A stretch of 36,997 nucleotides of DNA. Origin: an uncultured Lachnospiraceae bacterium (GTDB lineage: Bacteria > Bacillota > Clostridia > Lachnospirales > Lachnospiraceae). Positions 8,725-16,407 of the stretch are shown in pieces. The notes under the pieces were generated by a model. That model had not been told where the DNA came from. It saw nothing but the letters and a program-made list of their open reading frames with translations, and did no database searches. Made by a program: the position numbers and the translations under genes. Numbering within the stretch: position 1 is the stretch's first letter; every line of letters begins with the position of its first letter. The stretch spans positions 1 to 36,997 of the forward strand of contig CAJUDE010000036.1 in the NCBI GenBank assembly GCA_910585295.1. Direction: 5' to 3'.

Positions 8725-9189
8725 CTACTATCTGTTCCCCGCTTTCTTTTATTAAAATATTGAATTACATTATCACATTTTTGTTTCAAAATACCTTGTA
8801 TGCTTTTCAATATGCTCAATGACATATTACTATTATGCTTTTATATAGTCAATACATATTAAAACCCAACTGTGCTTGGAGAAAAAATATCTGAAATAAC
8901 AAACTCCTTAAAACTAGCAATTCCAGATTCTATTACTACGGCGGTTACATATCGCACCATCTTGCTATATACCGTGCGGCTTTTTATACAAGTATTCTTT
9001 ACATAAAGTTCCTAATATACAGTTTGTAATCAACTCTATCCAGTCAGAAAATATCTATCAAGCTACCACGAATAATATCAGCAATATAAGTATAAATTAT
9101 GCTAAAGAAAATTTCCCCAACACTATTTTGCACAAAACATTTAGTACACATAGGCCACTTCTTGTTACCACTTTTTTGCTGATAGCAAC
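8725..9189. other. AT-rich intergenic region, no gene seen
   Basis: About 460 bp with many stops in all frames. It must hold the promoter of the RpiR-type gene, but I could not settle on a convincing -35/-10 pair. No hairpin, repeat or RNA gene is evident. Confidence 0.5.
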
Positions 9190-9495
9190 TTACTTGATTT
9201 TATGACACTGTACCAACGTAAATATATGTGCAGAGAAGTGAGATGTTAAATGGTAGAAACTTCTTTTACTGCCCGGCAAAAAAGATATTAAACCCTCCTG
9301 TGATTCTTTCCTGCAAATACTTAAAGCAAAACGTCTACTAAACTGTTTCATAAAATAAAAATAGAGCCAATGAGCTGCAATAACCTCACTTCTCAAGGCC
9401 ATCGGCTCTGCATCTGGCTCTCTGATGCTTTTACTTAACGACAATTTTTTATTCAAAATATCCGCAAACTTCTCCTTGTTGAATAATATGGCCAT
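9190..9495 (-). other. Doubtful open frame of 101 codons
   Basis: The frame begins MAILFNKEKFADILNKKL and is followed by an Arg/His-rich stretch with no domain I recognise. No good ribosome site precedes it. It overlaps the repeat at 9401-9427 and an imperfect hairpin (arms AGAGCCAATG at 9363-9372 and CATCGGCTCT at 9400-9409). A degraded remnant of the DNA seen near 12050-12120 is as likely as a real gene. Confidence 0.2.
9401..9427 (+). repeat. Repeat A, left copy (inverted relative to 12046-12080)
   Basis: ATCGGCTCTGCATCT followed by GGCTCTCTGATG. The reverse complement of 12046-12080 has the same bases with one mismatch and an extra eight bases in the middle. Confidence 0.5.
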
Positions 9496-10024
9496 TTGCC
9501 TTACTTAGAACTTTTCTCTTAGAAGAAGATGATTTCAAACTAATTTTGCAATCCAATGCATAAATTGTAAAACAATTTTTCTTGACTATAAATAGTGATA
9601 TGGGCATCTCCGTACTATTATTAAACCTGCTTTCCTATTGGCTACTCCTTTTTCTTTTTTGCTAATCATATTAGCTATTGTAGCATTCAGATTCACCAGC
9701 ATCAATATAATTTAAAATACTTACAAACATGCTGCTTTTGGGACTTGATTTTTTATAAAAAACATAAACTTCACAAAACTTTCAAAAATGAGCGGTAAAG
9801 TTTACACACTACCGCCATTATAGTTATGACTATAACTTCCTTATGGAAATTTATCCATACTGCGTTTTTTAAGAAGCGCCTGTTGGGGCATCCGTCACAA
9901 TGTGCGGAGGAACAGATTACGACAATCCTTGCTATTGCGAAAGCCTATCTTCGGACATACAAACATCCCAAAGAATAGAATATCCCCAATATCTGAATTT
10001 TTTCGTGAGTATTTCTGGATTTTT
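9496..10024. other. Decayed region without an intact gene
   Basis: No frame looks like a real gene. The stretch holds a short hairpin (GCGGTA/TACCGC near 9792-9816) and the left copy of repeat B. The plus-strand frame running 9902-10267 is the opposite strand of the response-regulator fragment at 10025-10207 for much of its length. Confidence 0.45.
9834..9870 (+). repeat. Repeat B, left copy (inverted relative to 12158-12196)
   Basis: AACTTCCTTATGGAA, then CCATAC and CGTTTTTT with short variable gaps. It matches the reverse complement of the DNA just upstream of tnpV at about 31 of 38 positions, so it is likely the end of a related mobile element. Confidence 0.5.
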
Positions 10025-10207
10025 CTAAACCATGCAAAAAAAGGTGGCTCGCCTTCTGTTTCTTTTATTGTCTTCTATTTTCTCCCTTATGTGGCGGATA
10101 TGGCTCATGACAATATTGTAATCGCCGGAATATGGCTCATGCCGGACAATATCATGCATCAGCTCTTTGCTGAATATCCAGCCGGGACTCTGTGCCAGCA
10201 AATCCTC
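10025..10207 (-). pseudogene. OmpR-family response regulator, C-terminal fragment
   Basis: The frame reads EDLLAQSPGWIFSKELMHDI, then EPYSGDYNIVMSHIRHIREK, then IEDN before it degenerates and stops. This is the winged-helix DNA-binding domain of OmpR/PhoB-type regulators (the conserved part HIRxIREKIE). The receiver domain and any start codon are missing. The fragment begins about 20 bp downstream of the stop codon of the broken FtsX gene, so deletion has joined unrelated parts of signalling genes here. Confidence 0.6.
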
Positions 10208-10225
10208 TCAAGAGATTATGAAAGA

Positions 10226-11660
10226 TTATTGTGCGCTGATATTTTCAATGATAGACATTCTTTGTAACCGTTTTGCAGGCCCCCAGACCGCCAAAAGGGA
10301 AGTAAATAAAACAATGGCGATGATGAGTATAAGAGGAATAAAAGGTACACTCCATGCAGTTCCCCAGATATTTGTTATTAGGCTTACATAAATAACCCAG
10401 TGCATAGGAAGCCCAATCATGCAGCCCCCAATAACCCCATGTATCGCATAGGTCCCTGCTTCTGCAACTATCATTTTTATAAGCTGACAGACACTCATTC
10501 CAATCGCCCGCATACCTCCGTATTCTTTCATTTTTGCTGCACCCCCCATATTGACTGTATTCATAATATGGAATATGGTAATCGCAACGATAATAGAAAG
10601 GAAACCATAAACAAGGACGGCAAAAGTATGGTACAGATTTCTTTGCTGCTGCACTTGTGAAAGACTGCCTGAAAATATTACACCGCCATCAGTAAATAAA
10701 TTTTCGATGGCTTTTACATCTTCACCGGAAGCTTTTCCTGTTGCATGACTGTTTCTATGGAACCGGCTATTAAAGAGTCTGCCGCCCACCCAAATTGATT
10801 TTCCTCATAGGAAATAAGATTTGCATTATGGTTTTTCCCGCTATATTCTGCCGGAACATTATAAGCAAACATACGCCCATATGCTCGTTTGACAACATCG
10901 TTTTGCCTGATTTGCCCTAACAGTCCATTGCCAATCGAACAAGTATTAGTTTCACTTGCTATGGATAATTCCGGCGTATATACTGGGGGAACAAAAGCGT
11001 TTCCCATAAAGTCAACAAGGGTACTGAATGAAAGAAACAACGTAATGCAGACAACAAATGCCCCTGTCATTAAAATATAATTCTTTTTCTTTGCTTTTGC
11101 GTGGTGAATACCCAATGCAGTTTCAATTTTAAAGGTCTTTGTATTAGCAGCTTTACGGAATGAAGCTGTTTGCCCGGCATTTCCCGATACAGCAGTAAGC
11201 GGGGAAACTTTCGCCGCTCTCTTTGCCGGAGAACGTGCAGCCAATAAAACAGTCAGAAGCCCTAACAGAATACTTGCAATGGTACTTATCCAACTGATCC
11301 CCAAAATCGGCATAGATGAAAACCACCCCGGATTTATTACCCGCATAGCGGCCGACAAAATCCAGACAATCACTATGGAGAATATAATTCCAATGGGAAT
11401 AGCTGTTTTGCACCAATATACCCCCTCTAAACGCACAAATCGCATGATCTGCCGTTTTGTTGCGCCTAAACACTGGAGCATACCAAAAAATTCCGTCCGT
11501 TCCGCGACATTACTATTCAAACTGCTTGAAATCATCAGAATACAGGTTAGCATATCGATAACAGAGAGAATAAAAGCTACTTGATAAATCTGACCTACAC
11601 CTGTTTTTCCCTCTATTTGTCCTTGTATACTCAAAAGAGGGATATTCCCGGTTATCTGTT
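10226..11660 (-). pseudogene. FtsX/MacB-type ABC permease, degenerate
   Basis: Two overlapping frames carry parts of a permease related to the intact one at 18797-21121. The first (about 11660-10714) starts inside the protein at NIPLLSIQGQIEG, has helices with AERTEFFGMLQCLGATKRQI, and ends after LISYEENQFGWAADSLIAG. The second (10789-10226) resumes at DVKAIENLFTDGGVI and carries the last three helices with MKEYGGMRAIGMSVCQLIKM. Compared with the intact relative, the N-terminal third and some 75 residues before the last helices are missing, with a frameshift at about 10730. It cannot be a functional transporter. It belonged to a response regulator-kinase-ABC-FtsX module. Confidence 0.8.
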
Positions 11661-11942
11661 AAGTTTAAGATAAAAGTGTATTTTGGTTGATTCCTAAACC
11701 ACTTAAAAATTCCACCCCTGCGGCACTTGTATCTGTGGAAGAAACAGCATTTGCAATCACTTCTTTTGAAACTCCCTGTTCCAATAGCGCAGATACAACA
11801 GACCTGTCATGTTCCAGATACATAGATTTTGCAGCAGCTATTTGAGTTTGGCAAAGCCATGTGCCAGCACCAAAAGCCAGAACAATATATACGGCAATGA
11901 AAAAAGAAAAAACTTAACTTGTCTATCACGGAATATGCTCAT
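11661..11942 (-). pseudogene. Sensor histidine kinase, N-terminal fragment
   Basis: ATG 11942 starts MSIFRDRQVKFFLF. A one-base loss in a T-run (about 11904-11915) shifts the frame. Read through, the protein continues GAGTWLCQTQIAAAKSMYLE and then HDRSVVSALLEQGVSKEVIA. This resembles the first helix and extracytoplasmic start of the kinase at 21866-23101. It stops at TAA 11661, exactly where FtsX-like sequence begins. The rest of the kinase, the ABC ATPase and the first third of the permease have been deleted at that point. Confidence 0.65.
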
Positions 11943-12042
11943 GCGTCCACTTCCTTCCATCTGATAACCAAATCCGCGAACAGTGATTAAGCGCTGCGGG
12001 TGGGAAGCATCGGTTTCTACTTTTCTATCGGGCAGGTAAATA
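11943..12042 (-). pseudogene. OmpR-family response regulator, last ~30 residues
   Basis: The frame reads DRKVETDASHPQRLITVRGF then GYQMEG just before the kinase start. This is the C-terminal end of a winged-helix response regulator (RKVExDxxxPxxLxTVRGxGY). Everything upstream is lost. Together with the next two fragments it shows the original order regulator-kinase-(ABC)-permease. Confidence 0.65.
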
Positions 12043-12045
12043 TAT

Positions 12046-12080
12046 CATCAAAGAGCCAGACACATAGATGCAGAGCCGAT
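12046..12080 (-). repeat. Repeat A, right copy
   Basis: Reverse complement of 9401-9427 with an added ATGTGTCT in the middle. It overlaps the left arm of the hairpin at 12071-12117. Confidence 0.5.
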
Positions 12081-12117
12081 AAACATGTGGAATAAAAATC
12101 ACAATTTATCGGTTCTG
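12071..12117. other. Inverted repeat / hairpin
   Basis: Arms CAGAGCCGATAAA (12071-12083) and TTTATCGGTTCTG (12105-12117) pair over 13 positions with one G-T. There is no T-run directly after it, so a terminator is doubtful; it may be a mobile-element end. Confidence 0.45.
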
Positions 12118-12157
12118 TTTCATTTCATAAGGTTTTAAGGCAAACGTCTGCCAAATA

Positions 12158-12196
12158 AAAAAAACGGTGTATGGGCGACGTTCCATAAGGAAGTTA
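12158..12196 (-). repeat. Repeat B, right copy, upstream of tnpV
   Basis: Contains TTCCATAAGGAAGTT, the exact complement of 9834-9848, plus the matching GTATGG and AAAAAACG blocks. It lies about 75 bp upstream of the tnpV start. Confidence 0.5.
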
Positions 12197-12270
12197 AAAC
12201 CAAAAGACTTTGTAATCAGCTAGAATGATTGGATTGTAGGCAAATTCAAATCATATGGAGGAATTATAAA

Positions 12271-12492
12271 ATGCCAAAGACAATTTTTGAAAAATTAGGC
12301 GGCAAATATGTAAGGCAAGGTGACTATATAATCCCATGCTTAACTGTACCCACTGAAGAAGAACATTCAATAAGCATATGGGGACAGCGGCATCTGGACT
12401 ATTTGAAGCAGTACCGAAAGATTACATACACCAATCTTCTCACAAGCGGTAAACTGAACACCTACCTTGCTGACATCGACAGACAAGCCATC
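12271..12492 (+). pseudogene. tnpV: TnpV transposon protein, 3'-truncated
   Basis: MPKTIFEKLGGKYVRQGDYI, then PCLTVPTEEE, IWGQRHLDYLKQYRK and LLTSGKLNTYLADIDRQA: the N-terminal two-thirds of TnpV, a small protein of clostridial Tn4451-type transposons. The start follows GGAGGAATTATAAA. After DIDRQA (about 12492) the family's C-terminal part is absent and the frame runs on through unrelated DNA to 12723. It is a scar of a transposon end next to the STM4011-4015 operon. Confidence 0.8.
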
Positions 12493-12507
12493 CCATCCTA
12501 TATCTAC

Positions 12508-12828
12508 CTAACTCATCGTTGTAATTTTTCCGCTTACCGCATTGACATCAAAGCAAAGGTTATTGTACCCTGGCATCCCCGTATTCACGACCTTAAAATG
12601 ATATGCCGGATTTGCATGCACAGACTGGATATAACCCCAATACTTTTTGTCTTCATCCTCATATTCAAATACTGTCTGGTAAATCAATTCAATAGAACGA
12701 ATTTGATATGGCTTGCTGTTTGATATATAGTTGCTCAACAGCCTGCATGCCTCTTCCAACGGCAGCAATTCTTGGTACGTGTGGTTTTCCTTTACAGATT
12801 CAATGCCTGCAAGCTTTCCTACCCTTCC
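12508..12828 (-). pseudogene. C-terminal fragment of an unrecognised protein
   Basis: The frame is open from just after TAA 12831-12829 to the stop at 12508 and reads GKLAGIESVKENHTYQELLP ... WGYIQSVHANPAYHFKVVNT ... CFDVNAVSGKITTMS. The even, soluble composition and conserved-looking aromatic residues suggest real coding sequence, but no plausible start is present. Its 5' end meets the truncated end of the radical SAM-HAD gene and its 3' end meets truncated tnpV. I do not recognise the family. Confidence 0.45.
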
Positions 12829-14282
12829 TTAGAAAAATACTCCAGCATCGCCCTGTCATTTTCAGAATCGCCAAATGCCATCACATCCCCTTTCTGGTAA
12901 CCCATTTCTTTACAAATTTCCAATACCCCTTCTAATTTCCCTGTCCCCTTTTTTGTCACCTGCATACAATTGCCTTCCCATAACACTTGGCAGGAACTTG
13001 GGATTTCCAAATCCCTTACAAGGCTTTTCTGCCCTAGCATCTGCATCCCTTTTTTGGTTCTGCGAAAAGACAGCGTCACTTTATAGATATCTTTTCCTTT
13101 TCGGTAAACATGCACGGTAAAACCATATGCCTTCCCTTTCTCTTTTGCCCGTTCCAGCCAGTAGGTTTCCATCGGCACAACGACATCCATGCAGCCGCCT
13201 TCCCCAGAATGGCGCTGAATGCGCCATCTGCCCCCATTGGCAAACACGCCGCCGCGGACCATATGCCAGACAGGCGCCAGCTTTCTTTTGGAAGCTTCCA
13301 ATGGCAATGAAGTGGCTAGGAAGATTTCACACCGTTTTGCCAGGTAGGCCAGCCATTGGGCCGTCCTTTCTGGAATACGCATCTTTCCTTCTGGCACAAG
13401 GGTGCCGTCAATATCAAAAAACAATGCCTTTGGATAAACTGGGATACGGAAGGCAGGGTATGGCAGGAAAAATGGAGCCGCCGCATCTTTGCGGTTACAA
13501 TAAGCCAGATAACAGCCGCACTCCTTCTTTTTGCAGCTTTGGAGACGCTCCCCCGCGCCATCCGAACCATCATAGAACTTGCCAAGGCTTTGGCGGGAAA
13601 TATTGCAGCGGCGCATTGTCCCGTCCGCCTCCACAAAACGGCTGTCTGCGCATACTGCAGTGTCTGCCCTGTAATGTTTTAATTCCTGCAAAAAAAATCC
13701 GTCTATTTCGGTAAAATCCCGAACCTCCCCATCTGTGTAACGCCTTCCCAGACCATCCATTTTATTGACCCAAAGGTACACAAAATCTGGCAGCGCCGCA
13801 CGGAGCATACGAATTTTTTCCATTTGTTGTGGAATCCCCACGGCGCCCGCGCAATAGGAAACGCCATGCTCTTCCAGGAGATGGCACTGCTGTGCAAACT
13901 GCCCCACCGACGTCATTTCAGGATGGAAAGTCCCCCACAGACGGAGCTTTCCCATATCCCCTCCATGTTTTTGGTAAACAGCAAGCATCTGCCCCACTGG
14001 GAAACTGAAATTGCTCTGGGCGCCTACCGCATCTATCGCCGGGCTTTTGCTTAACGCGGCAAGCCCTTTCCAATAATAAGGGTAAATCAATGCCTCCCCA
14101 TAGGGGACTACCTGCACGGCGCCGCCATTTTGCTGTTTTACCATGTGGTCGGTAAAGCGTAAAAAAGCTTCTTGGTCTTTTTGTATATTTTGCCTGCTGT
14201 AAGCCCTTTTTGAAAATGGGCAGTAACTGCAAGAATAGTTGCAGGACTTTAAGCTGCCCCTGTAATACCACTGCCGCTTCAT
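12819..14282 (-). CDS. STM4011-family radical SAM protein fused to a HAD phosphatase domain (C-terminus truncated)
   Basis: A 487-residue protein. Residues 1-275 form a radical SAM domain with cluster motif Cys14-x3-Cys18-x2-Cys21 (SCNYSCSYCPF). A Cys-rich region follows (Cys211, 226, 250, 255, 257, 262, in CKKKECGCYLAYC) that could hold auxiliary iron-sulfur clusters in SPASM style. Residues 284-487 are a Cof-type HAD domain: FFDIDGTL with nucleophile Asp290 and Asp292, and motif IV GDSENDRAML (Asp472, Asp476). Cof proteins normally run about 40 residues further; here the frame stops at a junction with another broken gene. STM4011 proteins usually lack a HAD domain, so the fusion links a phosphatase to this system. 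Last gene of the operon, 18 bp after STM4012; AAAGGAGG precedes the start. Confidence 0.85.
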   Translation of the reverse strand: MKRQWYYRGSLKSCNYSCSYCPFSKRAYSRQNIQKDQEAFLRFTDHMVKQQNGGAVQVVPYGEALIYPYYWKGLAALSKSPAIDAVGAQSNFSFPVGQMLAVYQKHGGDMGKLRLWGTFHPEMTSVGQFAQQCHLLEEHGVSYCAGAVGIPQQMEKIRMLRAALPDFVYLWVNKMDGLGRRYTDGEVRDFTEIDGFFLQELKHYRADTAVCADSRFVEADGTMRRCNISRQSLGKFYDGSDGAGERLQSCKKKECGCYLAYCNRKDAAAPFFLPYPAFRIPVYPKALFFDIDGTLVPEGKMRIPERTAQWLAYLAKRCEIFLATSLPLEASKRKLAPVWHMVRGGVFANGGRWRIQRHSGEGGCMDVVVPMETYWLERAKEKGKAYGFTVHVYRKGKDIYKVTLSFRRTKKGMQMLGQKSLVRDLEIPSSCQVLWEGNCMQVTKKGTGKLEGVLEICKEMGYQKGDVMAFGDSENDRAMLEYFSKEG

Positions 14283-14300
14283 CTCTGCCTCCTTTCCTGC

Positions 14301-15578
14301 TTACAGCCCCATCAGGCGCCTTACCTTATCAGAAATCAGTTGGGGGCCTAAATAATCAGACAGGGCAAACCCCTGCTCGGTCAATGACAAAAACCCTTCC
14401 CCAAACACTGCATGCCCATTTTCCACCCACTCTAATAAAAATGGGAAATCCCTCTCCACCTCACTCCCAAAATTCTTTCTATAATCTGCAAGGCATATGC
14501 CTTTTCCAAATAACACATGCTTAATTGCATACCTCCGCTTCTCCTCCTCCGGGGACAGCAGGAACCCATGGGCAGCATTGCAGAAATCCTCTTGCTCCAT
14601 ATAATTTTGCAAAATAGAATGGCATTGCTTGGGGTCCACCGCATAAGGCGTGCAAAAATGCAGGTTCCCTACATAACTCCTGCCCCCGCAGCCAATAGAT
14701 ATGGTATTGCCAAAACCGCACAGCGAAGGCAAAAGCTCCTGAGAACCCTGTCCCCGTTTTACGAACCGGCGCATAGAAAAAGGCCGATACCCTACTTCCA
14801 TAAGAAATCCACGGGCAAACTGATACATCCCAAAGGCATCCTTAGAACACTCTGCCCCCTGATGGTAAAGATATGTCCCTGGCTTTATATATAATGGATA
14901 CACAAACAACTCTTCTGGCTCAAACTCCAACGCCTGCCGCAAAGAATCCTCAAAACTCTCCATGGTCTGGCCCGGGATCCCATAAATAAGGTCAACGTTC
15001 ACGCAGCGAAATCCAGTATCCCGGATAAAGCCCAACGCTTTCTTCGCAGCAGCCGCAGTATGGAACCGATGCAGCGCAAGAAGCTCCTCCTCCTGAAAAC
15101 TCTGTACGCCAATGCTGATGCGGCTTACGCCTTCTTCTTTTAAAATCCTAAGCTTAGCCTCTGTTGTCTGGTTGGGGGAAGTTTCCACCACAGCCATTTG
15201 CTTGCCGGCTTCTATCCCAAAATAATCCCTCGCAATGGAAAACACATTTTGCAGCAGCCGTTCCGGCAGAGCCAAAGGCGTCCCGCCGCCTAACGTCAAA
15301 TCAGAAAACACGGCATCTGTTGGCATAATCTTTGCAATCTGCCGGGCATGGCGCCCCATAGCCCCTACATACCGCTCCATCTGCTGCATGCTTTGCCCCG
15401 CAAGGGAAAATAAGTTGCAATACCCACATTTATACTGGCAAAAAGGGATATGGAAATACAGGCTGTTTGACGACCCCGACAGCCTGCCAAGATACTCCTT
15501 TAAATTAATTCCATGAAGGGTCCGGTATGCAATTTTGTGTGGGTAACTGTACATATACTGCTGATATGGATATTCCAT
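14301..15578 (-). CDS. STM4012-family radical SAM protein (HemW/coproporphyrinogen-dehydrogenase-like)
   Basis: A 425-residue radical SAM protein with HemW-like layout. The cluster site is HIPFCQYKCGYCNLF (Cys47, Cys51, Cys54). The SAM-binding GGGTPL loop and the typical RISIGVQSFQEEEL and DLIYGIPGQTMESF segments follow, with a HemW-type C-terminal region. HemW relatives bind heme or act on porphyrins, but this subfamily is defined by its place in STM4011-4015 loci and its substrate is unknown. It lies between the STM4011 and STM4013 genes with gaps of 18 and 13 bp, so it is co-transcribed. The start follows AGGAGGGG. Confidence 0.9.
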   Translation of the reverse strand: MEYPYQQYMYSYPHKIAYRTLHGINLKEYLGRLSGSSNSLYFHIPFCQYKCGYCNLFSLAGQSMQQMERYVGAMGRHARQIAKIMPTDAVFSDLTLGGGTPLALPERLLQNVFSIARDYFGIEAGKQMAVVETSPNQTTEAKLRILKEEGVSRISIGVQSFQEEELLALHRFHTAAAAKKALGFIRDTGFRCVNVDLIYGIPGQTMESFEDSLRQALEFEPEELFVYPLYIKPGTYLYHQGAECSKDAFGMYQFARGFLMEVGYRPFSMRRFVKRGQGSQELLPSLCGFGNTISIGCGGRSYVGNLHFCTPYAVDPKQCHSILQNYMEQEDFCNAAHGFLLSPEEEKRRYAIKHVLFGKGICLADYRKNFGSEVERDFPFLLEWVENGHAVFGEGFLSLTEQGFALSDYLGPQLISDKVRRLMGL

Positions 15579-15591
15579 CTTCCAACCCCTC

Positions 15592-16395
15592 CTATAATAG
15601 AAAATGTTTATATGGTACTGTAGTTACAATGGGATGGTCCACCCCATGGTACCATACGCCGTCTTCCCCATAACAGGTCCCATGGTCAGAACAGCAAATC
15701 ACAAACGCCTCCCCTTTTTCACGAAAGGCACAAAACAGCTTCCCCAACTGCCCGTCCACATAACGCAATGCGGCGCCATGGGCTTGTTTACTGTCTTTCT
15801 TCTCCCCTTCTATATAAAAATAATTTGGGTAATGTAAGGCAGAAATATTTAGGTACATCATAATCTTCCTGCCCTTTTCCACCTGCCCTAACTTATGTAT
15901 GGCAAAATCAACCTGATTCTGGGCAGACTCCTTTACCTTGCACCCAAAGGATGGCTTCCAGTAACTATGCTGGAAATAAGAAGGCATCACTTTGCCCACA
16001 TCCGTCCTTTTGTCAAAAAAACTGACGCCTCCAATGCAGTAGGTTTCATAGCCTTCCCTCCCAAGCCCTTCTACCCAGGTGGAACCCTGGAAAGCAAAAG
16101 CCCCTTCCGGCGCTTTGCGCCCCATGCCAATGTCTGGTGAGAAAAAAAGGACTTCACGCTTTTTCATGTTCAGCACCCCTTCTTCTATTGGGAAGAACCC
16201 AGCAAACATCGCCTGGTGGGAAGGATAAGTGAAATTTCCCGGAGCCTTGCATTTCCTCCATGCCCCATAACGGTTCAGCGCTGGGGTTTTGCCGCTTTGC
16301 TGCTCTTCTATTGCCACGTCATACCGGAGGGAATCTATACATACAAACAGAATATTGCGTTTCCCTACAATCTTTCCCATATCTAGTTTTTGCAT
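15592..16395 (-). CDS. STM4013/SEN3800-family sulfatase-fold hydrolase
   Basis: A 267-residue protein of the alkaline phosphatase/sulfatase superfamily. The first metal ligand is Asp21 in FVCIDSLRYD. The nucleophile region is GNFTYPSHQAMF, with Thr56 or Ser59 where sulfatases carry Cys/Ser for formylglycine; the CxPxR motif is absent. The second metal site is SDHGTCYGEDGVWYHGVDHP (Asp237, His238, His250, His254). This fits a phosphoester, phosphonate or phosphodiester hydrolase better than a true sulfatase. No signal peptide is visible, so it acts in the cytoplasm with its operon partners. It is separated from its neighbours by 12-13 bp; GGAGGG lies before the start. Confidence 0.85.
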   Translation of the reverse strand: MQKLDMGKIVGKRNILFVCIDSLRYDVAIEEQQSGKTPALNRYGAWRKCKAPGNFTYPSHQAMFAGFFPIEEGVLNMKKREVLFFSPDIGMGRKAPEGAFAFQGSTWVEGLGREGYETYCIGGVSFFDKRTDVGKVMPSYFQHSYWKPSFGCKVKESAQNQVDFAIHKLGQVEKGRKIMMYLNISALHYPNYFYIEGEKKDSKQAHGAALRYVDGQLGKLFCAFREKGEAFVICCSDHGTCYGEDGVWYHGVDHPIVTTVPYKHFLL

Positions 16396-16407
16396 CTTTT
16401 GCCCTCC

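Noticed and set aside
10103..10146. Direct repeat ATATGGCTCATG twice within 45 bp as a regulator binding site
   Set aside because: It lies inside the response-regulator fragment's coding frame, where codons for related short motifs explain it; no promoter is near.
9902..10267. Plus-strand frame of 121 codons
   Set aside because: No ribosome site and no recognisable domain; the minus strand over 10025-10207 carries a clear response-regulator fragment.
13127..13714. Long plus-strand frame opposite the STM4011 gene
   Set aside because: Pro/Ser/His-rich low-complexity translation with no start signal; the minus strand encodes an obvious radical SAM-HAD protein.
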